64,000 bases of DNA from Prostheceraeus crozeri (GCA_907163375.1 CAJQUW010006985.1:372001-436000), one strand, 5' to 3'. Shown: positions 10,131 to 22,810, numbered from the stretch's first letter. Notes: generated by a model not told the origin, from the sequence alone. Translations and numbers: made by a program.

Positions 10131-10838
10131 CTAGTAAATTAAGTCATCTTAAATTAGATGCAACGGGAATTATTCTTCAACACCAGATAAATTGATGCTG
10201 TTGCAAAGATCGGGTCTAAATTTTCAAACCGATCAAATCTGTCACAAGTGAAAAGTCGTTTCATGCCAGTTTTTATCAGAAGACATGTTTGTTATTCATG
10301 TGCCATAAACGTAATTTTGCTTGAGAAGAAAAGTGACAACAGTATATACATTGATGTAGCATGTGACTATATCGCAGTTAGGCTACATCTATCTACTGAT
10401 AAGTTTTGATAAACTCGCAATCAAATCATCAGATCACTATTTACATCCCTAGATAGATTAATATTCAATTGAATTGAATTGTTTGTCAAACACTTTACAG
10501 TGTCCAGGGGTCTTCAAAGGAAAGTTAAACAGCAATATAGCAACTTGTGAATTTTAAGAGCATCTAACCGTGACCTAACTTCAGTAACAAGTCTGTTGTG
10601 GTAGCCAGAGTAACGTGCTGTAGATATCAATTTCTTTATGCCACTAAGTCTGAGAATTCGCTGATGTGGGATTCGCTATTTCGGGTCGGAGCCGTCCGTG
10701 CACGGCTCGACATGTGGATTACGTCGCCAACTTACAAATCTGATTGTAAAATAATAACAGAAAGCACATAATTCAGGTTGCTCTACCACAATATTTGACA
10801 AATCCTTATTGTCAAACAAATTATATCTTTCTCGGCAG

Positions 10839-10977
10839 TCATATCGTCGAATCTGAAAGTGAACACACTATTTTCCATAAAATCGAGTCAGGAGTCATTA
10901 AAATGTCCAAAAGGCGTCATGTCCTTAAAAAAGTCACAGGAAGGACGTAGTGCTACCACTAATTATATGGATGATGC
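10839..10977 (+). CDS. weak candidate exon
   Basis: A pyrimidine-rich acceptor (TCTTTCTCGGCAG) is followed by two frames that stay open for 35 codons or more, one of them past a GTAAAA that could act as donor. The residues are Ser/Lys-rich. Its phase does not join directly to the exon at 9856-9921. It may be chance. Confidence 0.2.
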
Positions 10978-11459
10978 TGTAAAATGCATCTCATCTCCAA
11001 TTTTATGCCCCACATGTTATCTTCTTTTGTCTGCAATCAGGAACTACATTTAGGAAAATTCATCGTAAATTTCATGAAACAGAAGCGTTTATGATGAGTG
11101 GAAAGATTTTATTCAATGAAATCTTTAAAATCGCTTAGGACTCAAGCGTCCATATTCATATGAAGAAGTCAACCGCAGCTGGTGCGAAAATGCATGTAAC
11201 CATGCAATTCTAAATATTTATGATAATTCTTTCAACACATTTACTTTTATCTACTTCTATTCATATCTGTATTCTCATGCCGCATGCCACACACAGTTTG
11301 ATTGTTCTGTCGCGGGTACAAGATATCATATGTCAGTCATACCTACAGATATGTAATGTCTGACATTGATGCCGAATTTATGGGAACATTCGGTCTTAGA
11401 TTTGAGAATCAGCATTTTTTATCTACTCACCTGTTTGATTCAATTTTCAAATGTTTCAG

Positions 11460-11580
11460 AAGTTCAATCAGTAGAAGAAGTTCGATCCTGGCTAAAATAC
11501 ATGAGTCGATTCCGTAATCTATTCCCTATGAATAGGATTGCCGTAAACAGAGGATTTTTTATGATAAATCAAAAAAATAT
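11460..11580 (+). CDS. candidate internal exon, unknown protein
   Basis: Acceptor CAAATGTTTCAG and strong donor GTGAGTGC bound a 121-nt exon. The best frame starts after two carried bases and ends with two, encoding about 39 residues with VEEVRSWLKYMSRFRNLFP. A basic and aromatic amphipathic helix is likely. If the donor were not used, translation would stop two codons later. It lies 1.5 kb downstream of the 9856 exon on the same strand. Family not recognised. Confidence 0.5.
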
Positions 11581-11856
11581 GTGAGTGCAGCGTCAGGAGA
11601 GCGCGATACCTTCGCTCTGTGTCCTCATGTACGGTATGGTGGTAGTCTGAGAATCAGAAATCGATCAGTTCATGTCTACGGTTTATCGCAGGTTTCACAC
11701 ATTTAGTGTTGATTCCTTCTGATAGCACTTAATTTTATTGCTAATATTTATTGTCAATATTTGGTGTTAATCCTTATGTTTCAACACTATTCCTTATGTT
11801 TTTTCAAGCTTGGAGGAACACAATTAAGTACGTTCAGTTCAATATTCATCACACAG

Positions 11857-12046
11857 GAGCTACGAAAATTGTCTGATAATCGAATAAAGCGACTTGTCCA
11901 CAGAGCTCTCACCATCACATGAGGTCTCGAATGTGAGTTGCAATGATGGAGAAAAAATAAAAAAGAACAGCTGCAGTTTAAGTGTCCATGTGATCGAAAA
12001 GCGAGTAATCTTCCTAACCGAGCTTTCACTGGATAAAAATGGCAAT
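11857..12046 (+). CDS. candidate exon with conflicting frames
   Basis: A good acceptor (TTCATCACACAG) opens a segment ending at donor GGCAAT|GTAAGT. Frame 1 reads ELRKLSDNRIKRLVHRAL and then stops. A second frame gives coding-like residues (HVIEKRVIFLTELSLDKNGN) running into the donor, but it has a stop near the exon start. In phase with the exon at 11460 it would encode only nine more residues before TAA. Either the acceptor lies further in, or this is a damaged copy. Family not recognised. Confidence 0.3.
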
Positions 12047-12209
12047 GTAAGTTATATACAAACTGTAGCATCATGCTGCTGTTGTTTCTCAGTTGAGCCA
12101 GTATACCAGAGTAGCAATATACCGCACTACAATCTTGTTGAGCCTCATGCACTATCACTAGAACTTGATGATTAGTATTTAGGTATTGTAGTATTGTGTT
12201 CTGTAGCAT

Positions 12210-14050
12210 GATATTAACATTGCATATTACACATGTAGTTTAATATATTAACATGCCTATATATTATATAGCATGTATTATATTATTATCATGTGCTGTA
12301 GTAGTAAATATAATGTCGTCATCCACAGTGGCTTCTCGGTCAGTCAGTGTAATTTTTCACTATTGATATGAATTGTGCATGAGCCCGTGCCGCGTCCATT
12401 AATGATGACAAGAAACAAAAACCCATATTGAGAAGTTGAAGTTCATCATTATACAATTATCAACTAATAAAGTGACTTTGATACAAATTATAACTTGAAT
12501 TACCTCTGCTTTCAATAAAAACAACAACTAAATTTTTCTGATTACTTAGAACGTGAGTGCATGGACTTGATACATGATTTGAAACAAAGAATTTTAGATT
12601 AAATTCAGGTGCAAATTCTTTACCTTGTATTTCTTTCAAAAGTCAACATCATTCTCTTGGATATTCACACAATGAGTAGGTGCAGGTATTTGTGGAATTC
12701 ATCGATAAACTATGCAATAATGCTAAAACTTTGTTGACCTTAGTCGCAACCTGTTCTACTCGCGCCTCGCTTCGTTCAAAAATCTAAAATATTCAAACAA
12801 AAAGAAAGATTTGACTATAATGAAAGAAATGCTTTGATGAGACTATTTCTTAATTCCCTATATATCTATATATTGGCCATTGCTGTCTGCACTATGATAT
12901 TGCTAGATGCCTGAAGTATGTTTCACTGACATCTATTAGTTGACTCATCTATTTCGTAGACTAATTTTAGTCTAAATCCGAAAGACTATTTAGAATACTA
13001 CTGTGTTTTGAGGCTACCTATGCATTTTACCAGAAGATAACTCAGATCGCTTTTGTCAAAACGTTCAAAATTTGGCGATCTTTTTGGAAATTCCATCTAT
13101 ATGGTGCATTATGGAATAATTGACTTAATGCAGTGGTTATATACAAAATACGACAATCGAGATTCTAAAAGCGATTTTTCATTTTAATTCCTATTGCGCA
13201 CGGTAATCACTTTCGGCTATTCCTGTGCAGCAGCGTCAATGACTTTCTTGTAACCGACAAAGTTCACATGCAGCAATGTCCGACATATTATTCTTATTGG
13301 ACGAGCGTGTTTGTAATGCGGTGTGTAGTATTGAGACAGTTAGAATAACAACTTAAATATGGAAAAATCAGAGTCAAGTGACAGCATAGCAATTCCGTTG
13401 CAAGTGTTGTAAAGTGTAAAATTGCTAAAAATCTTCCTGTCACCACCCTAGCTGCCGAACAGCTCAGACACATGTAAAATAAGTAATTATATAGCGTTTG
13501 GAAAAAAGTAGTAGAAGAGATCATCAACTACCAGAATGGTAGTACAGCCGTGAATTACAAAGTGTTGATGCGTATACAGATAAAATATTGCTTTGTAAAA
13601 ATCCCCACAATAGTTTTCCCACTTTACAAAAACTCATTTCCAACTAACGCCAACATTGGAATAAACTAGTCGTTGGAAACGCTAATTTTCTGTTTAAATT
13701 GACATTTTCTAAATATGCAGACTATATACATCAAACTTTGTCTTTGTGCATTAATTTAGATTTTCCATACCACACTATGAATAAAAAATGATGTCCTAAG
13801 CATAGTTGCTTTTGTGCTTGTCGATTTTGACAAATGTGAATTCTTGAATTAAAATGTGATCTCATTATTCTTTCTGTGTGTTTTTGTGGGTTGATAAACT
13901 GCATGATATCTCAGCATCAGTATTGAGTTGCAGATTGAGCAAAGCTCAATTGTGATGGAAGAATGAATAGTTCTTACCTAAACTGAACCCGAACGAAATC
14001 GACAACGAGACGCTATGGTACACACGTAATTTGCATATTGTTTTCCAGAG
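12210..14050. other. AT-rich stretch, nothing supported
   Basis: Near 12230-12310 the sequence is very AT-rich with a small dyad (ACATGC around a TATA-rich centre, then GCATGT). Otherwise no gene, RNA or repeat was recognised. Confidence 0.4.
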
Positions 14051-14052
14051 TA

Positions 14053-14295
14053 TCACCGTAATTTTCTCAAATGAGAGTATGGGAGGATCTCAGGAGTCAC
14101 GCCCTCAATGCTACACATCACTAAAGCTTTGATCACCTCATAGAATGTCAACAAACTCCCCCTATTGTCATCCTCCCCCATTATTTCGCCCACCATATTG
14201 ACGAATCCCATATTTGCAACACAACGAAAATTGCGCTCAATGACACTGTGAAGATAGTTGCATTCTCCAGGGGGAAATTCAGCAAATGTAGTCAT
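14053..14295 (-). CDS. small candidate ORF or exon, unknown protein
   Basis: An 80-codon minus-strand frame with an ATG start. Its base composition is richer in GC than the flanks and it uses a balanced codon mix. The product begins MTTFAEFPPGECNYLHS and ends SHLRKLR, with an acidic GEIMGEDDNRG stretch in the middle. No signal peptide or membrane segment is apparent. It lies 140 bp beyond the left edge of a hAT relic. There is no poly(A) signal nearby, so it could be an exon or a transposon-derived fragment. Not recognised. Confidence 0.35.
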   Translation of the reverse strand: MTTFAEFPPGECNYLHSVIERNFRCVANMGFVNMVGEIMGEDDNRGSLLTFYEVIKALVMCSIEGVTPEILPYSHLRKLR

Positions 14296-14434
14296 TATTA
14301 GGCATATTTATGTACGCCCAGCAATTTTGACTGTTTACACTCTGATTTTGTTCTTCCGAAGATTTATGAAGTAGTATAGATGCATTCAATCATAAGACAC
14401 TACATGTCGGTCCACTCTTCCGCTATGTCACTTT

Positions 14435-15230
14435 CAGAGGTGGGCAGCGATAAATTTTTCGATAAAGCGATTAATTTTTCCGCTAGTCCGATAACGAAAA
14501 TGCGATGAATTTGGACCTTCAAAATAAAGCGATAACGATAAATCCTGCGATAAATCCAAAAATATGGTACTACATTTTCACTACTTATATGTGTTAAAAG
14601 CCTAATTTTTTACACTTAAAACACCATATACATGTACATGTAATATTAAATAAAACAATAGCACCAAAAGACCCGAAATTAGCACTTTATTACTTTATAG
14701 CAACATACAAATAAACAAAACTGTTACAGCACAACATCACAAACACAAATACAGCACTTTAAGGCACATATAATTCATCATCCTCCTCATCCACCCCCCT
14801 TGGCACCTTGAACCTCTGGTTGAGAAGGTGAAGGTTCCTTTTCAAAAAAACAAGCTTTTCAAAATTTTCAAAAATTGCGCGTTTGAGGAATGCAGAACAT
14901 TGCTATTTCAAAAAATGTCGTCTGTCCGGAATTACCTCCGTGTACGGGATTGCTCCACTCTACCATACATGAAAGTAGCCTCAATACAGAACAACAGGAT
15001 AAATGCATCAAGTGACCATTAACTGGCCATTTGATAGCTCTTGTACTGACGTTCTTCAGACAATGAAATAGGTGAAAAACAGTCTCCGAGACCATTTCGA
15101 TTAAAGCTAATTAAACTCCTCACTTACCGATTCCGTCTACCGAGTCACGTGAAATGGAAAACGAAATTAGTTGTAAAATAATGCTAAAAAACGGTCGCTT
15201 TACTTTATCGCTTTAATTTTATTCAAACTT
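14435..15230. mobile_element. hAT DNA transposon relic
   Basis: The left end CAGAGGTGGGCAGCG is the classic hAT terminal sequence, followed by repeated GATAAA-type subterminal words. Related words reappear at about 15195-15230 (CGCTTTACTTTATCGC), but no clean right terminus was found. The minus strand inside carries the end of a hAT transposase (14759-14895). This is an internally deleted or truncated copy. Confidence 0.65.
14759..14895 (-). pseudogene. hAT transposase C-terminal fragment
   Basis: The minus-strand frame reads FENFEKLVFLKRNLHLL, then an acidic tail EEDDELYVP and a stop at 14759-14761. The NFEKLxFLKxNLxLL pattern is typical of the hAT C-terminal dimerisation region. Nothing upstream continues the catalytic domain, so only the last ~45 codons survive here. 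The fragment confirms that the element's coding strand is minus. Confidence 0.65.
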
Positions 15231-15239
15231 ACAAAGATT

Positions 15240-16771
15240 TAAACAAATGAGTATTCAACTGACGTGTGAAAGCTCATTTTCCCTAGTATGGATATTCCTT
15301 CATATCCATTTTTCATATTTTGTTATTGAATCACTCGTCAATGAAATTCCTTGCACCCCTCAGTGGATTGCTGTAGCAAACTTTAGATGAACTGTAATGA
15401 AATTGACAATGCGTTAAAACACTGAAGACTAAAATTCCATGCTTCTGAATAAATTATGCGAACTCGCTCTGAGAAATCAGCATATCTGACTGCTACGTTA
15501 CAATTTAGAAATATTTATTCAAATTTGCAAAATACGACCGATCAGCTCTTGACCCAGATACATGTAATATTTGGCAGGTACATGCAGACTTGTAGGCGAC
15601 CGGGCTTAAAAGTTCATTTTCATTTGCTTCACTCTATAATTCGTAAATCCGCATGTGGTGTTTACAGAATTGCTATATTTCGATCAATACAGACGGAGAA
15701 GTGACAAAAATGACAGGGTGTAAAGCTGTCCTGTGTCTACTGTAGACTGAAGACACGAAAGCAAACTACAAAACGAGAATAGCAAAATATCTCATTGCCT
15801 TTCTAGACTAGTTCGCAATCTTTTGCTTTTTCGTAATATACAGTTTACAGTGTATATTTTGATATTGTCAGTTAAAAATTAGTTGATTGTAATATTATCA
15901 TTTGTTATTTCCATAAACTAATTAGATATACATTGTGTGGACTAATTGATTTGCGTAAAACCAAATAAACTGAGAGTTCATTGAGCTGCAGGCTTCTCTC
16001 GATCTACCGCTATTTATTGGAAAGTTTGACTGCAAACCATCTCTGCAGATTCTAGAATAACCACCTTAGGATTATAGAAGTTCCAATAGAATGACCTCCC
16101 ACTTTTGATTAATTAAACATGTAGAATTTTTTGTTTCCTGTTCGCACCATATACAATGCGGTACACATCACTACTTATCTATCTGTCAGCCCACATCAAT
16201 TGCTTACAAATATCATTCATATGCTCGTACAGAGGAATCTGATGTCGCAATATTGATATCATCTACATGGGTTTGGATGAACTTGAGAATCAAGTGACAA
16301 CTGGCAGGTATCTACATATCATTGTCACTATAATGACAAGTGTAATTTGACTAAAAACAATTACATAGGCCAAAATATGGGCAATTCCACGAAAACTGAG
16401 ACTGTAAAACTGCCGCTAACCTTTATTTTCCAAAGATAATGTTTGGAACCTTTAAAGTTTAGTATGATAGCCTCATCTGATGACTATCACAGCAATTCGT
16501 AAAGTAGCTCTTCGTCATAATTAGTTAAGCTGAATTTCTATCATTCAACATGCATTCAAAAGTGATTCATATGAAACGACCGTTACCAAGCATTTTGTGA
16601 TCTGCAGACAATTTGAGAGAGCAAAATAATTTAGTTACTTATTACATTGCTAAAAGAGTGTATGAAAAGTATGCTGCAGAAACATGAAACTTAATGTGCA
16701 ATAGTTCCTCAAAAACTTTCTTTGTGTACAAATAACTGACAAGTGTGACTTTTTTGAAACAACTGTTGCAG
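15240..16771. other. intergenic or intronic stretch
   Basis: A frame at 15456-15704 has some coding character before a GGCAG|GTACAT site, but no convincing acceptor. A short hairpin (AATATACA / TGTATATT) lies near 15836-15860. Nothing else was supported. Confidence 0.35.
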
Positions 16772-16894
16772 GGAAAAGAAAACCGAAATTGCATCAAGAA
16801 CATTGTGGAGCTACAAGTTTCAGTGTATGAGATTATTTTCGAAGCAGTTCGATTTCGGAAGGAATTATTTCTTAAGTATGGAGACCTGAAATCG
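16772..16894 (+). CDS. candidate internal exon, unknown protein
   Basis: A 123-nt, 41-codon exon, phase 0 at both ends. It lies between the acceptor GAAACAACTGTTGCAG and the donor AAATCG|GTGAGA. It reads GKENRNCIKNIVELQ, then VYEIIFEAVRFRKELF, and ends KYGDLKS: a charged, helical segment that could be coiled coil. The opposite strand is also open, but splice signals and composition favour plus. It may share a gene with 9856 and 11460. Family not recognised. Confidence 0.5.
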
Positions 16895-18788
16895 GTGAGA
16901 TTATCAACCGTCACTGTAGAATGACACGTTTTAGTTGTATTTCATACACAAATTCATCTTATCAACACATTTTGCATTTAGTTGTTGCTTCTTTATACTT
17001 TTGACCGGTTAAGTTTCATACGTGTCAGCAAATGTATAAATTCATATTTAATGAAATTCCAGCAAATGTTTAGATATTTATAAATGTCTGAAATTTGGGA
17101 ATTCAAATTGTTTGAATGGTAAATTCAAATAGCATTATGAAAAGGAATGTTCTGTAAATGTACATATACATGTGTATGAATACCATCATTAGAATCGATT
17201 GTCCACAACAAGGCATCTTAATTAAGCCATGATGTAAATGCAATTGACAGCAGAATGAAATATAGCATTCAAAGAAGACAAAATACATCAAGAAGATAGA
17301 ATATGTTAAGAACTAATTTCGGCTGGTATTACAATTCTAATAACATTTCATAGAGAATCAGAAGATTCAGTCAAAATACAATGTGAACATTGCTTTTAGA
17401 CACAATCATTTTTGTCTGCATCCATAATTACCTCCACAGCTGATACCCTTGAAATTCCACCTTTCAAATCAAATTATAGACTAGATCATCGGGAAATTGT
17501 TCTGCGCATGCGTGTTACACACGATTGCTATTTTTGAACAATATGGTAATTATCATGTCATAGTGTTCATGTTTTCTCTAACAATCAGCTATAATGTAAA
17601 AGAATTTCTGATAAGCATCTCTGCAAAATGCATTGCATTGCAAAAGAGAGATTATTCATTTAGATAAAACAAAAGTAAATGAGATACATAACAAAATTGC
17701 TGCTTTACAAGGAAAATTGGCTTTACTTTGACTCACACAGTCTTGTTGACATCAGGATATTGTCATGTAGGCATATTTCCGATTTGCAATAGATGCTCCA
17801 AGATTGATGACTCATTCTACGAACATTTCTTATGAATTTTGGGTGATTATTTCTGAAGGATTTAAACAAGAACTATTAGATATGCCTACTGAAGGCCAAC
17901 TACAGTTCATTTCCTATCAAAAAGAAAGATGAAGAGAGATCTTCTTTACTGAATGTCTCTATATGTCTATCAAATTTCGGTAGCAAGACATTTGGCAATC
18001 CAATTGTATAAGAACGGAATAATGAAGTATTAAATAATACAATTCCAGACATTTGAGATGGCTCAACTCATCAAATGCGTGTTAGAGCGTCGTGTTTATA
18101 CATGAGAATGCTTGACTTTCCACAACCGAAATTTTCTTTGTTTTAAGGATGCAGTACAAATGTAGATTACACGCTTCTTTGTTTTAGAGCAATGATGATC
18201 CTGTTGCTTGACAGACTAAGTAACTTCTACATTACTGTCCTTTTTAGTGTGAATTCATCTGTGATAATAGTATTCAATTTCTTGATAGAGTCAGAATTTG
18301 TATGACAAAGACATTATTGTACTCCTTCTATTTGCATCTTTAGTCAATCATGATAACGTAATTCATATTGTCGTCTTCAATCGTCTTTTTCATATCCTAA
18401 AGCAAAAAATCATTTTTGATAAGTCATTTGTCGCTCAAGTCAACAAATTTGATAATAAACCTCTATCACATTATCATTGTCAGTTTGAACAATTCTTATT
18501 CTTTAGCATTTTGCAATCTAGGAAAAAGTATCACATAAATTAATTTACAGCATTTCAAGTAATTTCGGATGAAATTCTCTTTATACATGAGGCTTTGTAG
18601 AGCATCATGATTCTATCACGCAAATGACAATTTTAGAATTCATGTTTTACAATTCAATTTTAGAGCAAAGTTCATCAAGTATTAGTGGCACAAAAGTGCA
18701 AAATTAATGCTCCTTTTTGTATTAACCGCAAATGCATTATGAAAAGAAGAATTGCCAAAAATTATCACATTCATTAAGTCGCAAATAG
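16895..18788. other. non-coding stretch
   Basis: The only weak signal is an acceptor TTCATTTAG near 17642 followed by about 20 helical codons to a stop (KVNEIHNKIAALQGKLALL). Its phase does not match the exon at 16772, so I do not call it. Confidence 0.35.
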
Positions 18789-18792
18789 GCTA

Positions 18793-19318
18793 CCCACAGA
18801 ATTAGATGGTTTAACCGCATCACTTTGGTAGAAGTGAAAACTGATTCAAAACAATGACACATGCAGGAACTTATTAAGTGGGCAAAAAGAAATTTTAATA
18901 CCTTACAGAGATAGGAAAAATGGTCGTGCGTCGCTTGCGGATTGATGTGAATTCCTTCAAAATGCTCCGATCGCCAAGAATCCTTCATATTCAAAGAATT
19001 CAGATCATTGCGTAAAAGTTTTCTCAATATTGTTGGGCCCTCCTATCATTATTAAAAAAAGTTAGCAGGCGCACGAAAAAACGTTCACAAACTTCTCTGT
19101 AGAACTTGACATCAACTGTGTCTCTTTGGTGTGTGATCCGGTTGATAACAGTCACTGAAACGTCGCACAATTTGGGGTGTTTAATGTTGAATTGGCTGCT
19201 TATTGTTCGATTGGTATGGTATTTAGTCAGGAGATTGTGCCATTTCATTAACGTTACATGTTCTAATGTTTCCTTTCTAGTCAAACAGAAGAAGAGAAGA
19301 CCTGTCTAATTTTGTGAG
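18793..19318. mobile_element. 526-bp TIR element, copy 1
   Basis: The left end CCCACAGAATTAGAT and the right end, read inward CTCACAAAATTAGAC, are inverted repeats. GCTA at 18789-18792 and 19319-19322 is a 4-bp target duplication. It is the same length as the copy at 28202-28727 and nearly identical to it. Both copies share open minus-strand stretches, including HPKLCDVSVTVINRI and LRNDLNSLNMKDSW, which could be a remnant of a captured or transposase-derived frame. The 4-bp duplication argues against Tc1/mariner and Harbinger; superfamily unresolved. Confidence 0.75.
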
Positions 19319-19322
19319 GCTA

Positions 19323-21479
19323 CCGATAAGTGCATGACCTACTGCAATTTCTAAAGCTATGATGAAACAGTGTTCAAGCAATGTATAGCATGTATAAGAT
19401 ATTTACTGCATTTTCAAAAATACACATGTGCTGAACTCTTCTCGAAGAAAGATTTCTTATCACCGTATGTTTTCAATGTGGTAAACTTTGAACTTTGACC
19501 ATTGAATTAGAATATTCGGGAGGTGATTCAAGTTCTGCAGGAAGGGAGCACAAGACAAGCATTCTACATTTTATTTTAGGTGACCAATTTGAATGTTGAA
19601 GTCTATTGCTCTGTCGTTGTATGCGCCCCTAGATACATGTATATAGCCAAAAGACTGCCATATTTACCTGTATCTGCATTTAACTTCTACTTTTGCAAGA
19701 TTATTCATATCAGCTTGCTCATTGTAATCACAATCATATCAACCTACTAGAAATCGTCTTATAAAATGATAAAACTTTTATCTTGCTATTAGAATCTGTA
19801 TGTTTCAAATGCCTACAAAATATAAGAATCACAAATTTTGATCAAAGATGTAATTAATACGTGTATACATGCACATTTAGAAGCATATTTATTCGCATTT
19901 CATCCTCAGAAAGTGCTTAATTTAAACAAAATGTGCGCCTCAAGTGTCGTAGTTCGAGGTTTTCCTCCATCTTAGTGTAGGCTTACTTCAATGGAATGTT
20001 TTGAATATTTTCTTAAGCGCTTCTACAACACGCTATTAAATATTTTTGATATGTTCTCATTAATGCAATAGGCCTATGTGGATCAATCGAAAGTACTTTC
20101 TTTCCCCTCCTTGTGCTTAGAGACAAATTCATGTTTGAGCAAAACTAGTATCAAGATGCGAATGAGTCACTTTTAAATCAGAATAGTGTTATTCATAAAT
20201 GTATTGTATGATTTTATGGAAAAATATGTCAGAATTTTGAACATGACCTATTGCTTCGATAGAAAGCAACGGCTTTTAAAGCTTTGAGAACACTGAGAGA
20301 GTAATAAGACAGCAATTGTGTTGCACTGTATGTCAGTAAGTGCACCTTTGATGTTGAGTCACACGCAATTGTTTGAAGATAATTAACAATCAGTGTAATC
20401 GGAAACGAAACCAGATTTGAATTTTACGATTTCAAGAAGCTGAATATGCACCTTCCTTGTCTTCTTCATCGTACAGAGTGTCACGAAGAATGAGACTTAT
20501 CTTAGATCAGTATCGAACCTGAATGAACTTGATTTATTCTATGATAAGACCTGATTATGACAAACCCTGAAATCTGCTAGAATGTGCACTTTTACTTTTG
20601 CAATATTTGTCTATATTTTTGCTTTCTTTCATTTTGGGAAATGCCAAGTTGGAAGAAATTTTTGTTTATATTCTCCTTAGATAAATGTTGAATGATACTT
20701 AAATGTTTGAACTCTTTTCATGCAAATCATCAGTATAGATCTGCTTCACGAAAAAACTACCCATTACAACATTTCGAACTTGGTATTCCTCAAACAAAAA
20801 GAAGTATAAATTGCTTAACCGAGGCTTATTCCTGATATCATTAGCATGTTTATATTATCCGATTGATTCGGCCAATAAGCACGTACAAAAAGAAAAGACA
20901 AGCTTCACATCCACTTTCGATTGAATTCAAATATAGGTTTAATGTAGCCCCTTCTTCTAAACGTTTGCATTTGTTGCTTTATGAAGGATTTTAATTTGAT
21001 ATCGAGAGATTTCAAGAAAATTATGCAATAAATTTGAATCGCTAATTTTCTAATTTATTTGTGCATGCGTCGTTGGGTCAAAACCGAACGTAGCTTAAAA
21101 TTTGACCGACTTTTGACATAATTAACTGTGAATTTCATTTCACCAATCCACTACCATATCATGAGCAGATTGCTTCAAGTATAGTTGCCTGCAGTCTCTG
21201 TTTCTAGTACTATATATACCGGTACTGTCGAGTCTTCATTGGGAGATATGAGATTGGGAGTTAGCGCGCGTTGACCACGAAGTGTAAATAAAAGGCGATG
21301 GCTGTTAGAGTCTTGATGTAAACCTTAGATCAGATCACATGTAAATCCTAAATGAGATCAGCCATTTTATTGAGAAAAATGTGTTGACTTTCCTTTTAAA
21401 TTCATCACACTTCAAGCAAACCGGCCAAAAGGAATTTTGGGAGGCCAGCAAGGAAATTAGGAATTAGGATGTTTCTGCG
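19323..21479. other. non-coding stretch
   Basis: AT-rich, with no supported frame, RNA gene or repeat recognised by eye. Confidence 0.4.
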
Positions 21480-22163
21480 CCTATAGTCCGGTAGGCAGAT
21501 CGCGTTTTCACATCGAACGTGGCCGAAAATCAGACTTTCACAGAATAAAGTACACGTTCATGCCTATTGCGAATCTGCGTGTCTACCGAGTTCTAGTTAG
21601 TTCCTCTTCTTATTAGACAGGATCAAAGAAAAACGCATGCGATAGGACGAAGATTGCATATTTCTAAATGAAATTTTCTATTTTTTCTCTTATCAACTAA
21701 AAAGTGTTAAGTCTAGAGCCATAATTTTTAACACAAAAAGTCTCTAGGTCATTTCTCATCGTGTTCATGAACATTCATGCATACAGCTACACACATTCAG
21801 ATTTGGCAAGCCTCCTACTGTCGGCAAGCATCAACATGTTGGCCCACTTCATCCATATTGAACCACATTCTCGCATACATCGCCGATTAGATAATGATAA
21901 TATCGATTACAAATGATTGGAGATGACCTGAAGACATGTCATGCCGAAAATTATGGCTCTAGACTTAGCGCTATAAGAAAATTTCATTTCCGTCAAAAGC
22001 TACAATCTGCATTCCATTTGACTTAAAATGTGTTTTCCTTGATCCTATCTGAAAACAAAAGGATCTAACTACAACGTAAGCATAGGACGTACATCATTCT
22101 ATGAAAGTCTCATTTTCGGCCTCGTTCCCTGCAGAAACTCGCTCTGGCTGCCGGATTACTATG
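21480..22163. mobile_element. fold-back (long inverted-repeat) element
   Basis: The two halves are imperfect inverted copies of roughly 250-300 bp. The left half has GGCCGAAAATCAGACTTTC and GTCTAGAGCCATAATTTTT. The right half carries the reverse complements, GAAAGTCTCATTTTCGGCC and AATTATGGCTCTAGAC. The centre is a short non-repeated spacer. Partial copies lie at 10001-10130 and 60666-60890, so it is a dispersed family. No coding capacity; superfamily unknown. Confidence 0.65.
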
Positions 22164-22810
22164 CTTGTCCTGCGTTTTCCGGAAGTATTTAGGCGCTTCA
22201 ATTTTGAGATATTGGTTTATGTACGATGCGTCGGCGTCAAAAGCATATTAACATCATGTGGTCATCAGACTGCCTGCTTTTGAGATGTGGAGATTACCGT
22301 CCATGCACTTATGCCAAACACAGCAGGAGGTATAGGTATAAAACATTCTAATTTTAATGTAAAGCACTGTTGAGTTGGAAAACTGAAATATAGTGACAAG
22401 TTCAAGATGATTCGTAAATTGTGGATAATTGCTGCGACCATGGAAGAGCTTTGATAATTCCTCACAATTTTCAAGTCGCTTGCTTGTAATGCTTCTTTCA
22501 TTTGTTTATTGATTAGGGTTCCTAATATATTTTTACTTTCATTTTTGAATGAAACTCAACATTGGCATCTTCAGATTACAAATTGCTGGTCACGTGAGTT
22601 GGCCTGTCAGATTGAGACCATTTCATCAAAGCTTTCCGTAAATAAACAATTATTCTGACATAAAATGAAGCGGGTGGATAGTTGCAAGTGTTTTAGTGCC
22701 ATTCTACATACTTGATGACTTTATCTATCTTACAATCTTTCAAGAAATGATCAGACACGGAGGTTACAATCTCCAGAGATACTGAAAATCATCTATCTTA
22801 GACTGAGAAC
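22164..22810. other. non-coding stretch
   Basis: No supported gene or repeat. Confidence 0.35.

Noticed and set aside
11787-12209. 140-codon minus-strand frame
   Set aside because: It overlaps the better supported plus-strand candidate exon at 11857-12046 and lacks its own splice signals.
18737-19284. Independent host genes in the frames inside the 526-bp element
   Set aside because: The same frames occur in both mobile copies and are bounded by the element; they belong to the repeat.
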